Of a DNA stretch of 64,000 bases, positions 13,881 through 23,726 are shown piece after piece. Source of the DNA: Struthio camelus (Eukaryota; Chordata; Aves; Struthioniformes; Struthionidae); the NCBI RefSeq assembly GCF_040807025.1, contig NC_090953.1, positions 681,501 through 745,500 on the forward strand, in the 5' to 3' direction. The notes below the pieces were generated by a model. The model saw only the letters and a list, made by a program, of their open reading frames with translations, ran no database searches and was not told where the DNA came from. Made by a program: the position numbers and the translations under genes. Position 1 is the stretch's first letter; each line of letters starts with the position of its first letter.

Positions 13881-13881
13881 C

Positions 13882-13895
13882 GTTTAATAATTCAC
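13882..13895 (+). promoter_or_regulatory. HNF1-like element upstream of ANPEP
   Basis: GTTTAATAATTCAC differs from the HNF1 consensus GGTTAATNATTAAC at two positions. A TATA-like ctaaaa lies at 13935-13940 and the ANPEP start codon at 13995. HNF1 driving the epithelial ANPEP promoter is known in mammals, where the site lies just upstream of the TATA box. The same arrangement here supports an intestinal and renal promoter. The function is inferred from sequence match and position. Confidence 0.55.
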
Positions 13896-13994
13896 CCATT
13901 AACCTGGACTAATAAACCTCGTGGGAGCGAGAGGCTAAAAGCCGTGCCAGGTGGGCAGAGCCTCCTTCCCCGGTGCTGCTCCTGCAGTCCCACC

Positions 13995-16018
13995 ATGGCG
14001 GCAGGGTTCTTCATCAGCAAGAGCGTCGGCATCGTGGCCATCGTGCTGGCCCTGGGGGCCGTGGCCACCATCATTGCGCTCTCGGTGGTGTATGCGCAGG
14101 AGAAGAACAAGCCTGCCGCCCCCTCCGCCTCCACCGCCACCACTACCACCACCACCACCACCACTGCCCCCATCACCACGGCCGCCCCCAGTAACCTCTG
14201 GAACCAGTGGAGGCTGCCCACAGCGCTGAAGCCGGAGAGCTACGAGGTGACTCTGAGGCCCTTCCTGAAGCCCAACGAGAACCAGATGTACATCTTCACG
14301 GGCAACAGCACTGTGGTCTTCATCTGCGAGGAGCCCACCGACATCATCCTCATCCACAGCAACAAGCTGAACTACACCATGCAGGGGGGCTTCCACATCT
14401 CGCTGCAGGTGGTGGACGGCTCCAGCCCACCTGCCATCAACAAGACCTGGCTGGAGACCACCACCCAGTACCTGGTGGTGCAGCTGGCAGCGCCGCTGCA
14501 GAAGGGCCAGTACTACAGGCTCTTCAGCATCTTCACCGGGGAACTGGCCGATGACCTGGCTGGCTTCTACCGCAGTGAATACATGGATGGGACGGAGACC
14601 AAGTAGGTGGAGGGCGGAGAGGGACGGTGGGAGACAGGGAAGAGGGAAGGGAGCTCAGGGAGAGCGGGTCTGTGAGATGGGCTGTGGCAAAGCATGGGGC
14701 TGGCCCAGAGACAGCAGAGGGCACGGGCCAGGTCTGGGGCATCTTGTCTCCAGCTGGGACTGCGGAGACACAAGGCTGTGGGTGCTGGGGTGCTCCATCC
14801 CCTGTGCCCCTGGGGCACAAGCCACCCTGGGTCTTGCCCTGAGCGTGTCCCCGTGCTCCTGCCTGCAGGCTGGGCTGGGGAGCAGGTGAGGAGCAGGGTG
14901 AGTGCTGCTCCCTTTGCTCTGCTGAGGGATCCTGACCCTCCCATGGGGCCATGGGGGCTGCGTGAGCTACGGGTGCCAATGGGGGATTCGTTTGCAGGGT
15001 CGTGGCCACGACGCAGATGCAGGCGACCGATGCGCGGAAAGCCTTCCCCTGCTTTGATGAGCCTGCCATGAAAGCCAACTTCACAGTCACCATCATCCAC
15101 CCGACCGACCACAAGGCGATTTCCAACATGCCTGCCAAGAGTGAGTGGGGCAGAGGGAGCCCCAGGGCTGGGACGGGGGGCCCGGGGCAGGCTGGCGATA
15201 TCCCATCCTTCTCCTCCTCCTTCAGGCACCTGGCAGCAGCAGATTGATGGAGAGAGCTGGAACGTCACCGAGTTCTTGACCACCCCCAAGATGTCCACCT
15301 ATCTGCTGGCCTTCATCGTCAGCCAGTTCGAGAGTGTGGAGAACACCTCGGGGAGGGTGTTGGTAGGGCTGGGAGCTTGGGGGACAGGGCAGAGCCTGGC
15401 GGGGGACGGGGGCTCGGGGTGTCGGCACGCATGGGACGGGGCAGAGCCGAGTGGGGGCTGAGCCCAGCGTCTCTCCCCTCCAGATCCGCATCTGGGGCCG
15501 TCCCCAGGCCATCGCTGAGGGCCAGGGCAGCTACGCGCTCCAGGTGACTGGGCCCATCCTCAGTTTCTTTGAGCAACACTACAACACGTCGTACCCGCTG
15601 CCTAAGTCTGGTGGGTGCTGGGGGGCAGTGGGGCTGATGGGGCAGCGCTCCCCAGCTGGCGTGCACGGGAAGGGGGTCGTGCTGCCGGCCGTGGGAGCAG
15701 CGGCCGGTCCGACCCCTGGGAAGCACCGCGCCAACGGGGCTTCTCCCTCCCCCAGACCAGGTCGGCCTCCCCGACTTCAACGCGGGCGCGATGGAGAACT
15801 GGGGGCTGGTGACCTACCGGGAGAACTCACTGCTCTACGACAACGCCTACTCCTCCATCGGCAACAAGGAGCGGGTGGTGACCGTCATCGCCCACGAGCT
15901 GGCCCACCAGGTGCCCGGCGGCCCCCTCCTGGCCCGTGCCCCACGGCCGCGATGGGCTGGCTGACCGCGTGCTCTGCTCCGTCCGCAGTGGTTCGGGAAC
16001 CTGGTGACGCTGCGCTGG

Positions 16019-16051
<33 letters not shown>

Positions 16052-19000
16052 TCCTACGTGGAGTACCTGGGCGCCGACTCGGCGGAGTCCTCCTGGGGCA
16101 TCGTGAGTGCGGGGTGCAGGGCACGGGGCGGGCTGGGGCTGCCAGGCACGGCCCCGCCGCCGGGAGGGTGCCGCGGGCGCTGACGCCGGCCCCCCGCAGA
16201 AAGACCTGATGGTGCTCAACGAGGTGTACACGGTGATGGCGACCGATGCCCTGGCCAGCTCCCACCCGCTGTCCTTCAGAGAGGAGGAGATCAACACCCC
16301 GGCCCAGATCAGCGAGGTCTTCGACTCCATCGCCTACAGCAAGGTGGGTGCTGGGGGGACCGAGGGGGTCCCGGGCCGCGGGTGGGCGGCAGGGGCGGCC
16401 GGGGGCTGCCCCGCGCCCGCCCCTCACCCCCTCTCCGCAGGGAGCGTCGGTGCTGCGGATGCTCTCCGATTTCCTCACCGAGGACGTGTTCAAGGAGGGG
16501 CTGCAGGTGAGGCTCCGCCGGCGCCCCGAGCCCCGTGCGGGAGGGCAGCCCGCGGCGGGGGGCTGCGCGGGGGCTGGCGCCTCCCCGGGCGCCGCTCGCC
16601 TGGGCCCTGCCCTCCACCGCTCTCTCCTCCTGCTCTTCCAGTCCTACCTCCACACCTTCGCCTACGGAAACACCATCTACACCGACCTCTGGGCTCATCT
16701 GCAGACGGTAGGAGCGGGGCTGGATGGTCTCCCCTGCCCTGCCGAGCCCCCTCAGCCCCGGCGTGGGAGGGGGGCAGCCCCCCGGCCCCCCGTGTGGGGA
16801 CCGACCCAGTGACCTGCCGCGGTCCCTTCTCCCGCAGGCTGTTGATAGGAACAACGTCTCCTTGCCCGGCTCTATCGGCCACATCATGGACCGCTGGACG
16901 CTGCAGATGGGCTTCCCCGTGGTCACCGTGAACACGCTCACCGGCACCATCAGCCAGAAGCACTTCCTCCTGGACCCCACCTCCAAGGTGGACCGACCCT
17001 CTGCCTTCAAGTGAGTGGCCCCATGGGTGGGTGGGCAGCAGGGGCCAGTGGCAGTTTGTCGAGCGGTCTGTTCTCTGCTGCTGCTGGGGGTTCCCGGACA
17101 TGCCGGTGGGGGCAGCGTGGTGGGCGAGCGACGGTGCCATGGTCTGCCCGTCTCCCCGGCACAGCTACACCTGGATCATCCCCATCACCTGGCAGACGTC
17201 CAACAGCACCGAGAAGAAGTACTGGCTGGAAGACGTCTCAGGTCTGTGGGTGCCTGCGTGGTGCCAGGCTCGGGGGGGCCTGGGGCAGGGGCTGAGCTGG
17301 GGGCTCGCTGCCACCCCCGGTGCAGGTGGAGGGGGCCGGGCTGGGCCGCAGCCGGGGTTCCCCTCGCGGCGTGCAGCTCCTGCAGATGCTCCTCTCCCCC
17401 GACCCAGCCACCTACAACGAGTTCAAGGTGAGCGGCCCCAACTGGCTCCTGCTGAACCTCAGGGTGAGCGGGTACTTCCGCGTCAACTACAACCAGGAGA
17501 ACTGGGACCAGCTCCTCCACCAGCTCTCCAGCAACCACCAGGTACGTGGGCCGGGGGCCGGTGGGGCCGGGGGCACGGCGGGGCCGGGCTGCGCCCCACG
17601 CCCGGGCTGCCCTGATGCACCTTTCTCCCAGGTCATCCCTGTCATCAACCGGGCCCAAATCATCGACGACGCCTTCAACCTGGCCAGGTGAGGGGTGCCG
17701 TCCGCGCGGGGGGACCACGGCCCTGCAGGGCCGAGGGGGGCCGGGGAGCCTGACCCATCCCTCGCCCCTCCGCAGGGCCAAATACATTGGGGTGACGGTG
17801 GCCTTGAACACCACGCGGTTCCTGAGCAAGGAGACGGCGTACATGCCCTGGCAGGCGGCACTCAACAACCTGAACTACTTCGAGCTGATGTTCGACCGCA
17901 GCGAGGTGTTCGGGGTGATGACGGTGAGCCGCGCGGCGCGGGGGCTGGCTCTGGGCCGGGAGCCGGGCTGGGGGTCGCTGCCCGCCTGCGCAGCGCTGAC
18001 CACCCTCCCTGCCTGCAGAAATACATCCGGAAACAGGTGTTGCCCCTCTTTGAGCACTACAAGTTTGTCACCAACAACTGGACCACCATCCCCAGCGGCC
18101 TGACGGACCAGTGAGTGCTGCGCGGCGCCGGGGCCGGGCTGGGACCTCCTTGCTCTGCATGGTCCTCCTGGCTCCCTGCAGGTCACGGAGGCTGGCCATC
18201 CACGATGGGACGGTGGCCCTGGGGCCCCAGCGTGCCCTGGGGAGGGGCTACCTGACCCTGCCTGTGGCCCAGCACAGGCTGATTGGTCCCGGGCCCCTGC
18301 GCTCATCCCCAGCCCCTCTTTGCTCCCCTCTCCCCAGGTACAACGAGATCAATGCCATCAGCACCGCCTGCTCCTATGGCATCTCCGAGTGCCAGCAGCT
18401 GGCCACCACCTTCCTCAGCGAATGGCAGAAGAACATCAGCAACAACCCGTGAGTCCCTCTGCACGGGGACGGGCCCGGGGCCGTGCCACACCGCCAGGCT
18501 GGGCACGGCGAGGTCTTCCCCATCCTGACCAACACGTCCTTTCCCCCCTGCAGGATCCCCCCGAACCTGCGCTCCTCCATCTACTGCAGTGCGGTGGCCA
18601 CTGGTGGCGAGGAGACCTGGGACTTCATCTGGCAGAGGTTCCTCGCGGCCACCGTGGTGGCCGAGGCGGACAAGCTCCGCTCGGCCCTGGCCTGCAGCAC
18701 CGAGCCCTGGATCCTCAACAGGTAGGAGGGGGGTCCCCGGCGCGGGCCGGCGGCGCTGCCACCAACACCGGCCCTCACCCCGGCGCCTCTCCCCAGGTAC
18801 CTGCAGTACACCATCAGCCCCGACAAGATCCGGAAGCAGGATGCCACCTCCACCATCAACAGCATCGCCAGGAACGTGGTGGGGCAGTCCCTGGCCTGGG
18901 ACTTCATCCGCAGCAACTGGAAGATCCTTTTCGGCCAGTGAGTGCCGCGCGAGCGGGGGCCGTGGGGCTGGGGCAGGAGGGCATCGTCGGCGCCCCGTGA

Positions 19001-19658
19001 GGGTGGCAGCGGTCCCGGTCCCCCCCCTTGTCGGCACGGGGCCACCTGGGGACCTCGGGCAGCCTCGGCGCCGCTCTGCGCCCGAGCAGGGCGATGCCCC
19101 GCGGAGGCCCCAGCTCAGCCGTCCCTCTCCGCTCCCCCAGGTACGGCGGTGGCTCTTTCTCCTTCTCCCGGCTGATTTCTTCAGTGACCCAGAGGTTTTC
19201 GACGGAGTTTGAGCTGCAGCAGGTGAGGCCTGGGCCGGGCAGGGTCTGGGGGACGGGGGCTCCGGGGCCGCGCTCCCCCAGCCCGGCACGACGAGGGGGC
19301 ACGTCTCTGCCCGCGGTGCCCGGCCCTTCGCCCGCAGCCCCGGGGACAGGGCGTCCTGCCCCGGCCCTGGCGGGCCCAGGAGTCCGGCAGCTCTCCGTGC
19401 CCACCCCGCGCTGGAGGTGACCAGGTCCCTGCCCAGCGATGCCCTCGCCGTGGGGCCCCCCACGCCCGCTCCAGCCCCTCTTCCCCCCCCCCCCCGCAGC
19501 TGCAGCAGTTCAAGGCGGACAACCAGGACACCGGCTTCGGGACGGGGACTCGCGCGCTGGAGCAGGCGCTGGAGAGGACAAGAGCCAACATCAACTGGGT
19601 GAACGAGAACAAGCAGGCGGTGCTAGCCTGGTTCCAGGGCGAAACTGGCTCCAGCTAA
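13995..19658 (+). CDS. ANPEP: ANPEP, aminopeptidase N (CD13), complete
   Basis: M1-family zinc ectopeptidase of the plasma membrane that removes N-terminal neutral residues from peptides. Coding exons: 13995-14602, 14998-15140, 15226-15362, 15484-15610, 15756-15910, 15989-16102, 16200-16343, 16441-16506, 16642-16707, 16838-17010, 17165-17241, 17408-17541, 17632-17687, 17776-17923, 18019-18110, 18338-18448, 18554-18721, 18797-18937, 19141-19222, 19500-19658. All introns are GT-AG and the joined frame is open: 2901 nt, 966 residues (human 967). Type II anchor at residues 9-33, then a Thr-rich stalk at 47-57. The exopeptidase motif GAMEN is at 349-353. The zinc site is HELAH at 385-389 with the third ligand E408 in WLNEG. 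The start ATG has a strong context (caccATGg) and the N-terminus matches human ([13 protein letters not shown]). The gene is compact: 20 exons in 5.7 kb. Confidence 0.97.
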
Positions 19659-20075
19659 CCGCGCGCCGCAGCGCCGCGCACCTTCCTTCGGGACTGGCCG
19701 GGGTGGGGTGGGCTCTGCGGGGGACCGACCCGACGCTCCCGGACCCCGCCGCCCTCCAGGCCAGGCTGGACTCTCACCCGCTCCCCAGACGCCCCCTCGC
19801 TCCGTCCTCCTCCTGCCCCCATCTCCGAATGCTCCAGCCTGGCTGCCCCCCGCCCCACTCCTTTGCTGCTCCTGATGGGAACGCGCCGCTGCCCCGTTCG
19901 GCGGCCGTTGCCGCCCGGCAATGCCCAGCGCCTGCGTGATGGGCAGAGGACGGGCTGGCCGGCGAGGGGTTTGGGGCTGCTGCCCCACGGCTGCCGGAGG
20001 ACGAGCGTTGCTGGGCTGCGTGAAGGCCCGTGCCAGCTCTCCGATGCTGTAAATAAAGGGCTGCACGCGAGGTAT
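19659..20075 (+). other. ANPEP: ANPEP 3' UTR with poly(A) signal
   Basis: Untranslated sequence after the TAA at 19656-19658. AATAAA at 20052-20057 is the first good signal, so the UTR is about 400 nt. The end is inferred from the signal. Confidence 0.75.
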
Positions 20076-21014
20076 CGCCGGCGGCTGTGCCAGGCGGGGT
20101 GGGGGCGCACGTGCTGGCACCGCGCCGGGGCGTTGGAGGGGGCCGGGGTCCGGGCGGGAAACGCCTGAGACCCCGCGGCGGGCACCGTGCAGGGGTCCTG
20201 GCAAGCGGAGCCCCCCCCACCCCCAGGCCATTAGGAGCCTGGTGCTAAGTGGCTCCGGGGGCTGCGCAGACGCCAGGCTGGCCGGCCCCTCCGTCTGACG
20301 GCTGCGTGCGAGCTCTCCTGCTGGGCCGGGGCCAGCCCCGCGCTGCACCGCCGGCGCGTCGGCTGCTGGCGCCCTGCTTTGGGGCGCTGTCGCTCCGAGT
20401 CCCGGGCTGGGGTGCGCCCACAGAGCCCCCCGGGGCTCCGGCTCTGCAGGAGGCAGCGCTGGCTTCCCGCTGCCGCACCGGGCCAGGACTCGGCCGCGGG
20501 CACGGGGGTGTCCCCTGCCCCGACGGGCTGCGGTGGCCGGCACGGGGCCGCCTGGCCCCTGGGCTCCCCGGGGACGGGAGCTGGGAGCCGCTGGGGCCCT
20601 GCGGAGCCGGGGAGCTGGCTGGTGCCAGGGGAGCGAGGGCGCTCCTCGGGACCCCAGCCCGGCAGCCCCGCGGCGGCGGGGACGGGGACGCCGCTCGGCT
20701 CCGCGGGGCTTTGCCCGAGCAGAGCGCCGGGGCTTGAAGGGCAGCTCCGTGGCTGCGGTTCACGGCGGGCTGGGGAGGCCCCCGGGGGTCCCCTCCGGCG
20801 CCCCGGCTCCGGGGACGCCTCGGAGCGCTGGGGCCGCGGGGTGGGTGGCTGAGCCGCAGCCCGGCGGCAGCGAGGGCCGCGCGGGGTGGGCTGGAGCTGG
20901 GCTTTGCCCCGCCGTGGCCATGCGTGGCCACCGGCTGGGTGCTCCGGGCAACCTGCCCTTCCCTGGCCGGGGCGAACGAGCGGGAGCGCGGGCCGCCGCA
21001 GCAAGGAGACAGAG
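20076..21014. other. ANPEP-MESP intergenic region
   Basis: GC-rich DNA between two convergent transcription units. The open frames overlap on both strands and match nothing I recognise. No RNA gene or transposon was seen. Confidence 0.5.
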
Positions 21015-21037
21015 AGCCAGCAGCGGTGCACGGCAGC

Positions 21038-21043
21038 TTTATT
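21038..21043 (-). terminator. Poly(A) signal, minus MESP gene
   Basis: The plus strand reads TTTATT, which is AATAAA on the minus strand, about 90 nt past the tentative stop at 21133-21135. It is the first canonical signal downstream of the minus MESP exon 1 and fixes the probable 3' end of that gene. Confidence 0.6.
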
Positions 21044-21132
21044 GAGGATCCCTTCGGCGGCGCCCAGCGCGGCTCGGCGGCGCTGCCAGGCTGCCGACCT
21101 CTCTGCGCTGCGGGGCAGCGCCGGGCGCGGGC

Positions 21133-23288
21133 TCAGCTCCACCACCCCCCGCAGCGGGCCGGGGCGCCGCCGGGCAGCCCGGGGGCTGGCTGGGTGCCCG
21201 GCGAGATGAGGCAGGCCAGGGCCGGCGGGCTGCCGAGCTGTGCCGAAAGAGAGCTCTGTCGGCAGATCTGGCGCGGGACGGGACCGTGCCCTGCCCCCTG
21301 AGCACTGCATCCCGCACCCTGCGCCTCCACCCTGCACCCCACACCTGCACCGTGCACCCCACACCCCACACCGTGCACCCTGCAACCCACACCCCACACC
21401 TGCACCATGCACCGTGCACCCCGCACCCCACACCGTGCACCCTGCATCCTGCACCCCGCACCTGCACCCTGCACCCCGCAACCCACACCCCGCACCTGCA
21501 CCATGCACCATGCACACCGCACCCCACACCCTGTGCCCTGCACCCCGCACCCTGCACCCCGCAACCCACACCCCGCACCCTGTACCCCACACCCTGCACC
21601 TGCACCCCATGCCCCACACCCTACACCCCAAACCCCACACTCCGAACCCTGCACCCTGCAGCCACACCCCACACCTGCACCCCACACCTCGTGCCCCGCA
21701 CCCTGTGCCCTGCACCCCGCATGCTGCGCCCTGCACCCCGTGCCTTGCACCCTGAACCCCACACCCTGAACCCCACACTCCGAACCCCGAACCCTGCACC
21801 CCACGCCAGCGGCCTGGCTCTCCCGCGCAGCCGGCTCTGCAATGCCCCCTCCGCCAGCCCTGGCATGGCTTTGCCAGCACAGGACTTTGCTGGGGCATCC
21901 GCCTGGCAGCCCATCTCTGCCTGCACCCCGCGGGCAGCATCCCCCCAACCCACGCCATTCCCACGACGGCCCCCGGCCGCCTGCCTCCAGCCCGGCTGCC
22001 CCCCGAGCGGGTGGCAGGGGCCAGAGCCCGGCGCGGCAGGGCCAGGGGCTGTGCGTACCTGGGAGCGAGCATCAAGCTGAGCGCCGTGCACAGGGCATCT
22101 GTGGGGCTCCGTGTCCGTCACCACCGCCCCGGGGGCTGCCGGCTCCGTGCAGGAGGAGGAAGCGGTCCCAGTGCCGGCCACCATGTCGCGTCTTTGGGGG
22201 GGATGCAGCACAGTCGCTGCTCCGAGGCCACAGAGTGACGATGACCAGGACCCCGAGCCTGAGCCAGGGGCCCCAGGAAGCGCCTGGGTGACCATCCCTG
22301 TGTCCACAAACTCCGGCAACGTCAGCCCTGCCTCCAGGAGAGGGTCGCGGGGGGGCTCCGGGGGGCTCCCTGCCCCTGCGCAGTGAGGAGGGGACAGCCA
22401 GGAGGACACGTCGACGACGAGAGCCCCGTCCAGTCCCGGAGGGGTCCCAGCCATGGGGCCGCAGGGCAGCGATGCCCAAGCGCCCGTCCCCACGCCGGGC
22501 GCCCCGTCCAGCCCCACGGGGGTCTCGGCCACAGGGCTGCAAGGTGGCGATGCCCAGGCGCCCGTCCCCACGCCGGGCGCCCCGTCCAGCCCCACGGGGG
22601 TCCCGGCCGCCGGGCCGCAGGGCGGCGATGCCCAGGCGCCTGTCCCCATGCTGGGGGCCCCGTCCAGCCCCACGGGGGTCCCGGCTGCTCGACCGCAGGG
22701 CGGCGATGCCCAGGCGCCCGTCCCCACGCCGGGCGCCCTGTCCAGCCCCACGGGGGTCCCGGCCGCCGGGCCGCAGGGCGGCGATGCCCAGGCGCCTGTC
22801 CCCATGCTGGGGGCCCCGTCCAGCCCCACGGGGGTCCCGGCTGCTCGACCGCAGGGCGGCGATGCCCAGGCGCCCGTCCCCACGCCGGTGACCCCGTCCA
22901 GCCCCGCGGGGGTCCCGGCCGCCGGGCCGCAGGGCGGCGGGGGCCGGCAGCAGCCCAGCCCCGGCGGGCAGAGCGGGCAGCGGCGGGCGGCCGCCCCCCG
23001 GCGCCGCGCCGGCCCCTCCTCGCCCAGCCCCAGCAGCGCCGAGAGGTGCCCGATGTAGCGGGCGGCGAGGCGCAGCGTCTCCACCTTGGTGAGGCTCTGG
23101 CCCGCCGGCGCCAGCGCGGGCGGCAGGTAGCGCCGCAGCGTGTGCAGCGCCCGCGCCAGCTGCCTCATGCGCAGCTTCTCCCGCTCGCTGGCGCTCTGCC
23201 GCTGGCCCCCGACGGGCCCCCCGCACCGCCCCGGCAGCCCCCCGGCCCGGCGCTCGCGGGCCAGCAGCGGCGTGGGGCAGCCGGCCAT
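21133..23288 (-). CDS. MESP2: MESP-family bHLH factor, minus copy (MESP2 position)
   Basis: Mesoderm posterior bHLH transcription factor, a family that acts in cardiac and presomitic mesoderm. The start at 23288-23286 follows a TATA-like box by about 44 nt. The N-terminus is short (about 28 residues). The bHLH spans about residues 29-85 (QRQSASEREKLRMRQ, then QSLTKVETLRLAARYIGHLS). The family's CPXCP motif follows as RRCPLCP, then seven 26-residue repeats. Homology to the plus copy stops at 22284, where the expected donor is gcgctt instead of GT. The frame stays open to a good donor (CAG, gtacgc) at 22059, giving exon 1 = 22059-23288 (410 codons). A tentative exon 2 at 21133-21267 adds 44 residues but lacks the LLSLLE-type end of the plus copy. 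AATAAA on this strand at 21038-21043 supports a terminal exon there. Identity is certain, and the symbol follows from position beside ANPEP. The 3' structure is uncertain. Confidence 0.8.
21300..21830. repeat. Degenerate CACCCTGCACC-type minisatellite
   Basis: About 530 bp of irregular repeats built from caccctgcacc, cacaccccacacc and cacctgcacc. It lies inside the proposed intron of the minus MESP gene. One strand is almost free of G. All frames stay open through it, which explains the long ORFs seen here. Confidence 0.9.
22380..22930 (-). repeat. Coding minisatellite in minus MESP, 78-bp unit, 7 copies
   Basis: In-frame tandem repeat encoding 26-residue units of the type CGPAAGTPVGLDGAPGVG followed by TGAWASPP. 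Seven units can be counted; the last, nearest the end of exon 1, is divergent (CGPMAGTPPGLDGALVVD...). Units alternate between CGP and CGR starts, as if pairs had duplicated together. Confidence 0.93.
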
Positions 23289-23331
23289 GGTGGGGCGGCA
23301 GCGTGTCTGCGGGAGCCCGGGGCGGCCCCGG

Positions 23332-23356
23332 CTTTATGCGGGGCCCGAGGTGTGAA
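23332..23356 (-). promoter_or_regulatory. T-box site and TATA box of the minus MESP gene
   Basis: On the minus strand TTCACACCT (23356-23348) is followed after 9 nt by CATAAAG (23338-23332), about 44 nt before the ATG. The plus MESP promoter has the same two elements with the same 9-nt spacing. AGGTGTGAA is the T-box half site used by TBX6, a known activator of Mesp2 in mouse. Confidence 0.65.
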
Positions 23357-23357
23357 G

Positions 23358-23726
23358 CGACACCTTCGCGGGCCGCCCGGAGGTGTCAAAGCCCAGGGAG
23401 CGCGGGCAGGGGCCGGGGCCGGGAGCCTGGGAAAGCCGGACCCATTTGCGGAGGTGTCAGTTCTGACTCCTCCGGCCCTTAATTGGCGCTGCCCGGCGCT
23501 GGGAAGTGTGCAAGGGCCAATTCACACGGTCGTGAGAGATGCTAACGTGCCTACCAGCCCTGCCAGAGCTCGCCCGCGCCCCCGGCTCTCCTGGCGACTT
23601 TGCATGGTGCTGAGCTGCAGCGGCGACTTGACCTTGCAGCACTGGGAGCGCCACGGGAGAGCCGCCGAGCACCCTGAGCCACCGCCCGGGGGCTGTCAAG
23701 CCAGCTCCGTGTCCTCGGAGGTGTCA
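23358..23726. promoter_or_regulatory. Cluster of further T-box half sites upstream of minus MESP
   Basis: Matches to the TBX6 consensus AGGTGTBR lie at 23358-23365 (reverse), 23381-23388, 23452-23459 and 23719-23726. A related CGTGTGAA (reverse) lies at 23521-23528, and a TGGGAA core at about 23500. Binding is inferred from sequence only. Confidence 0.4.

Noticed and set aside
8449-13899. Several 200-450 codon frames between AP3S2 and ANPEP
   Set aside because: They overlap on both strands in CpG-rich DNA, have Arg/Pro/Ala-rich random composition and lack any recognisable motif.
20231-22075. 614-codon open frame on the minus strand through the CACCCTGCACC repeats
   Set aside because: Much of it is a translation of the minisatellite, and it runs past the probable poly(A) signal at 21038. 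No domain is visible.
22281-22286. GC-AG intron donor at the end of the minus MESP homologous tract
   Set aside because: The sequence after CAG is gcgctt, far from the gcaagt consensus of GC donors. The downstream gtacgc donor is better, though RNA evidence is needed.
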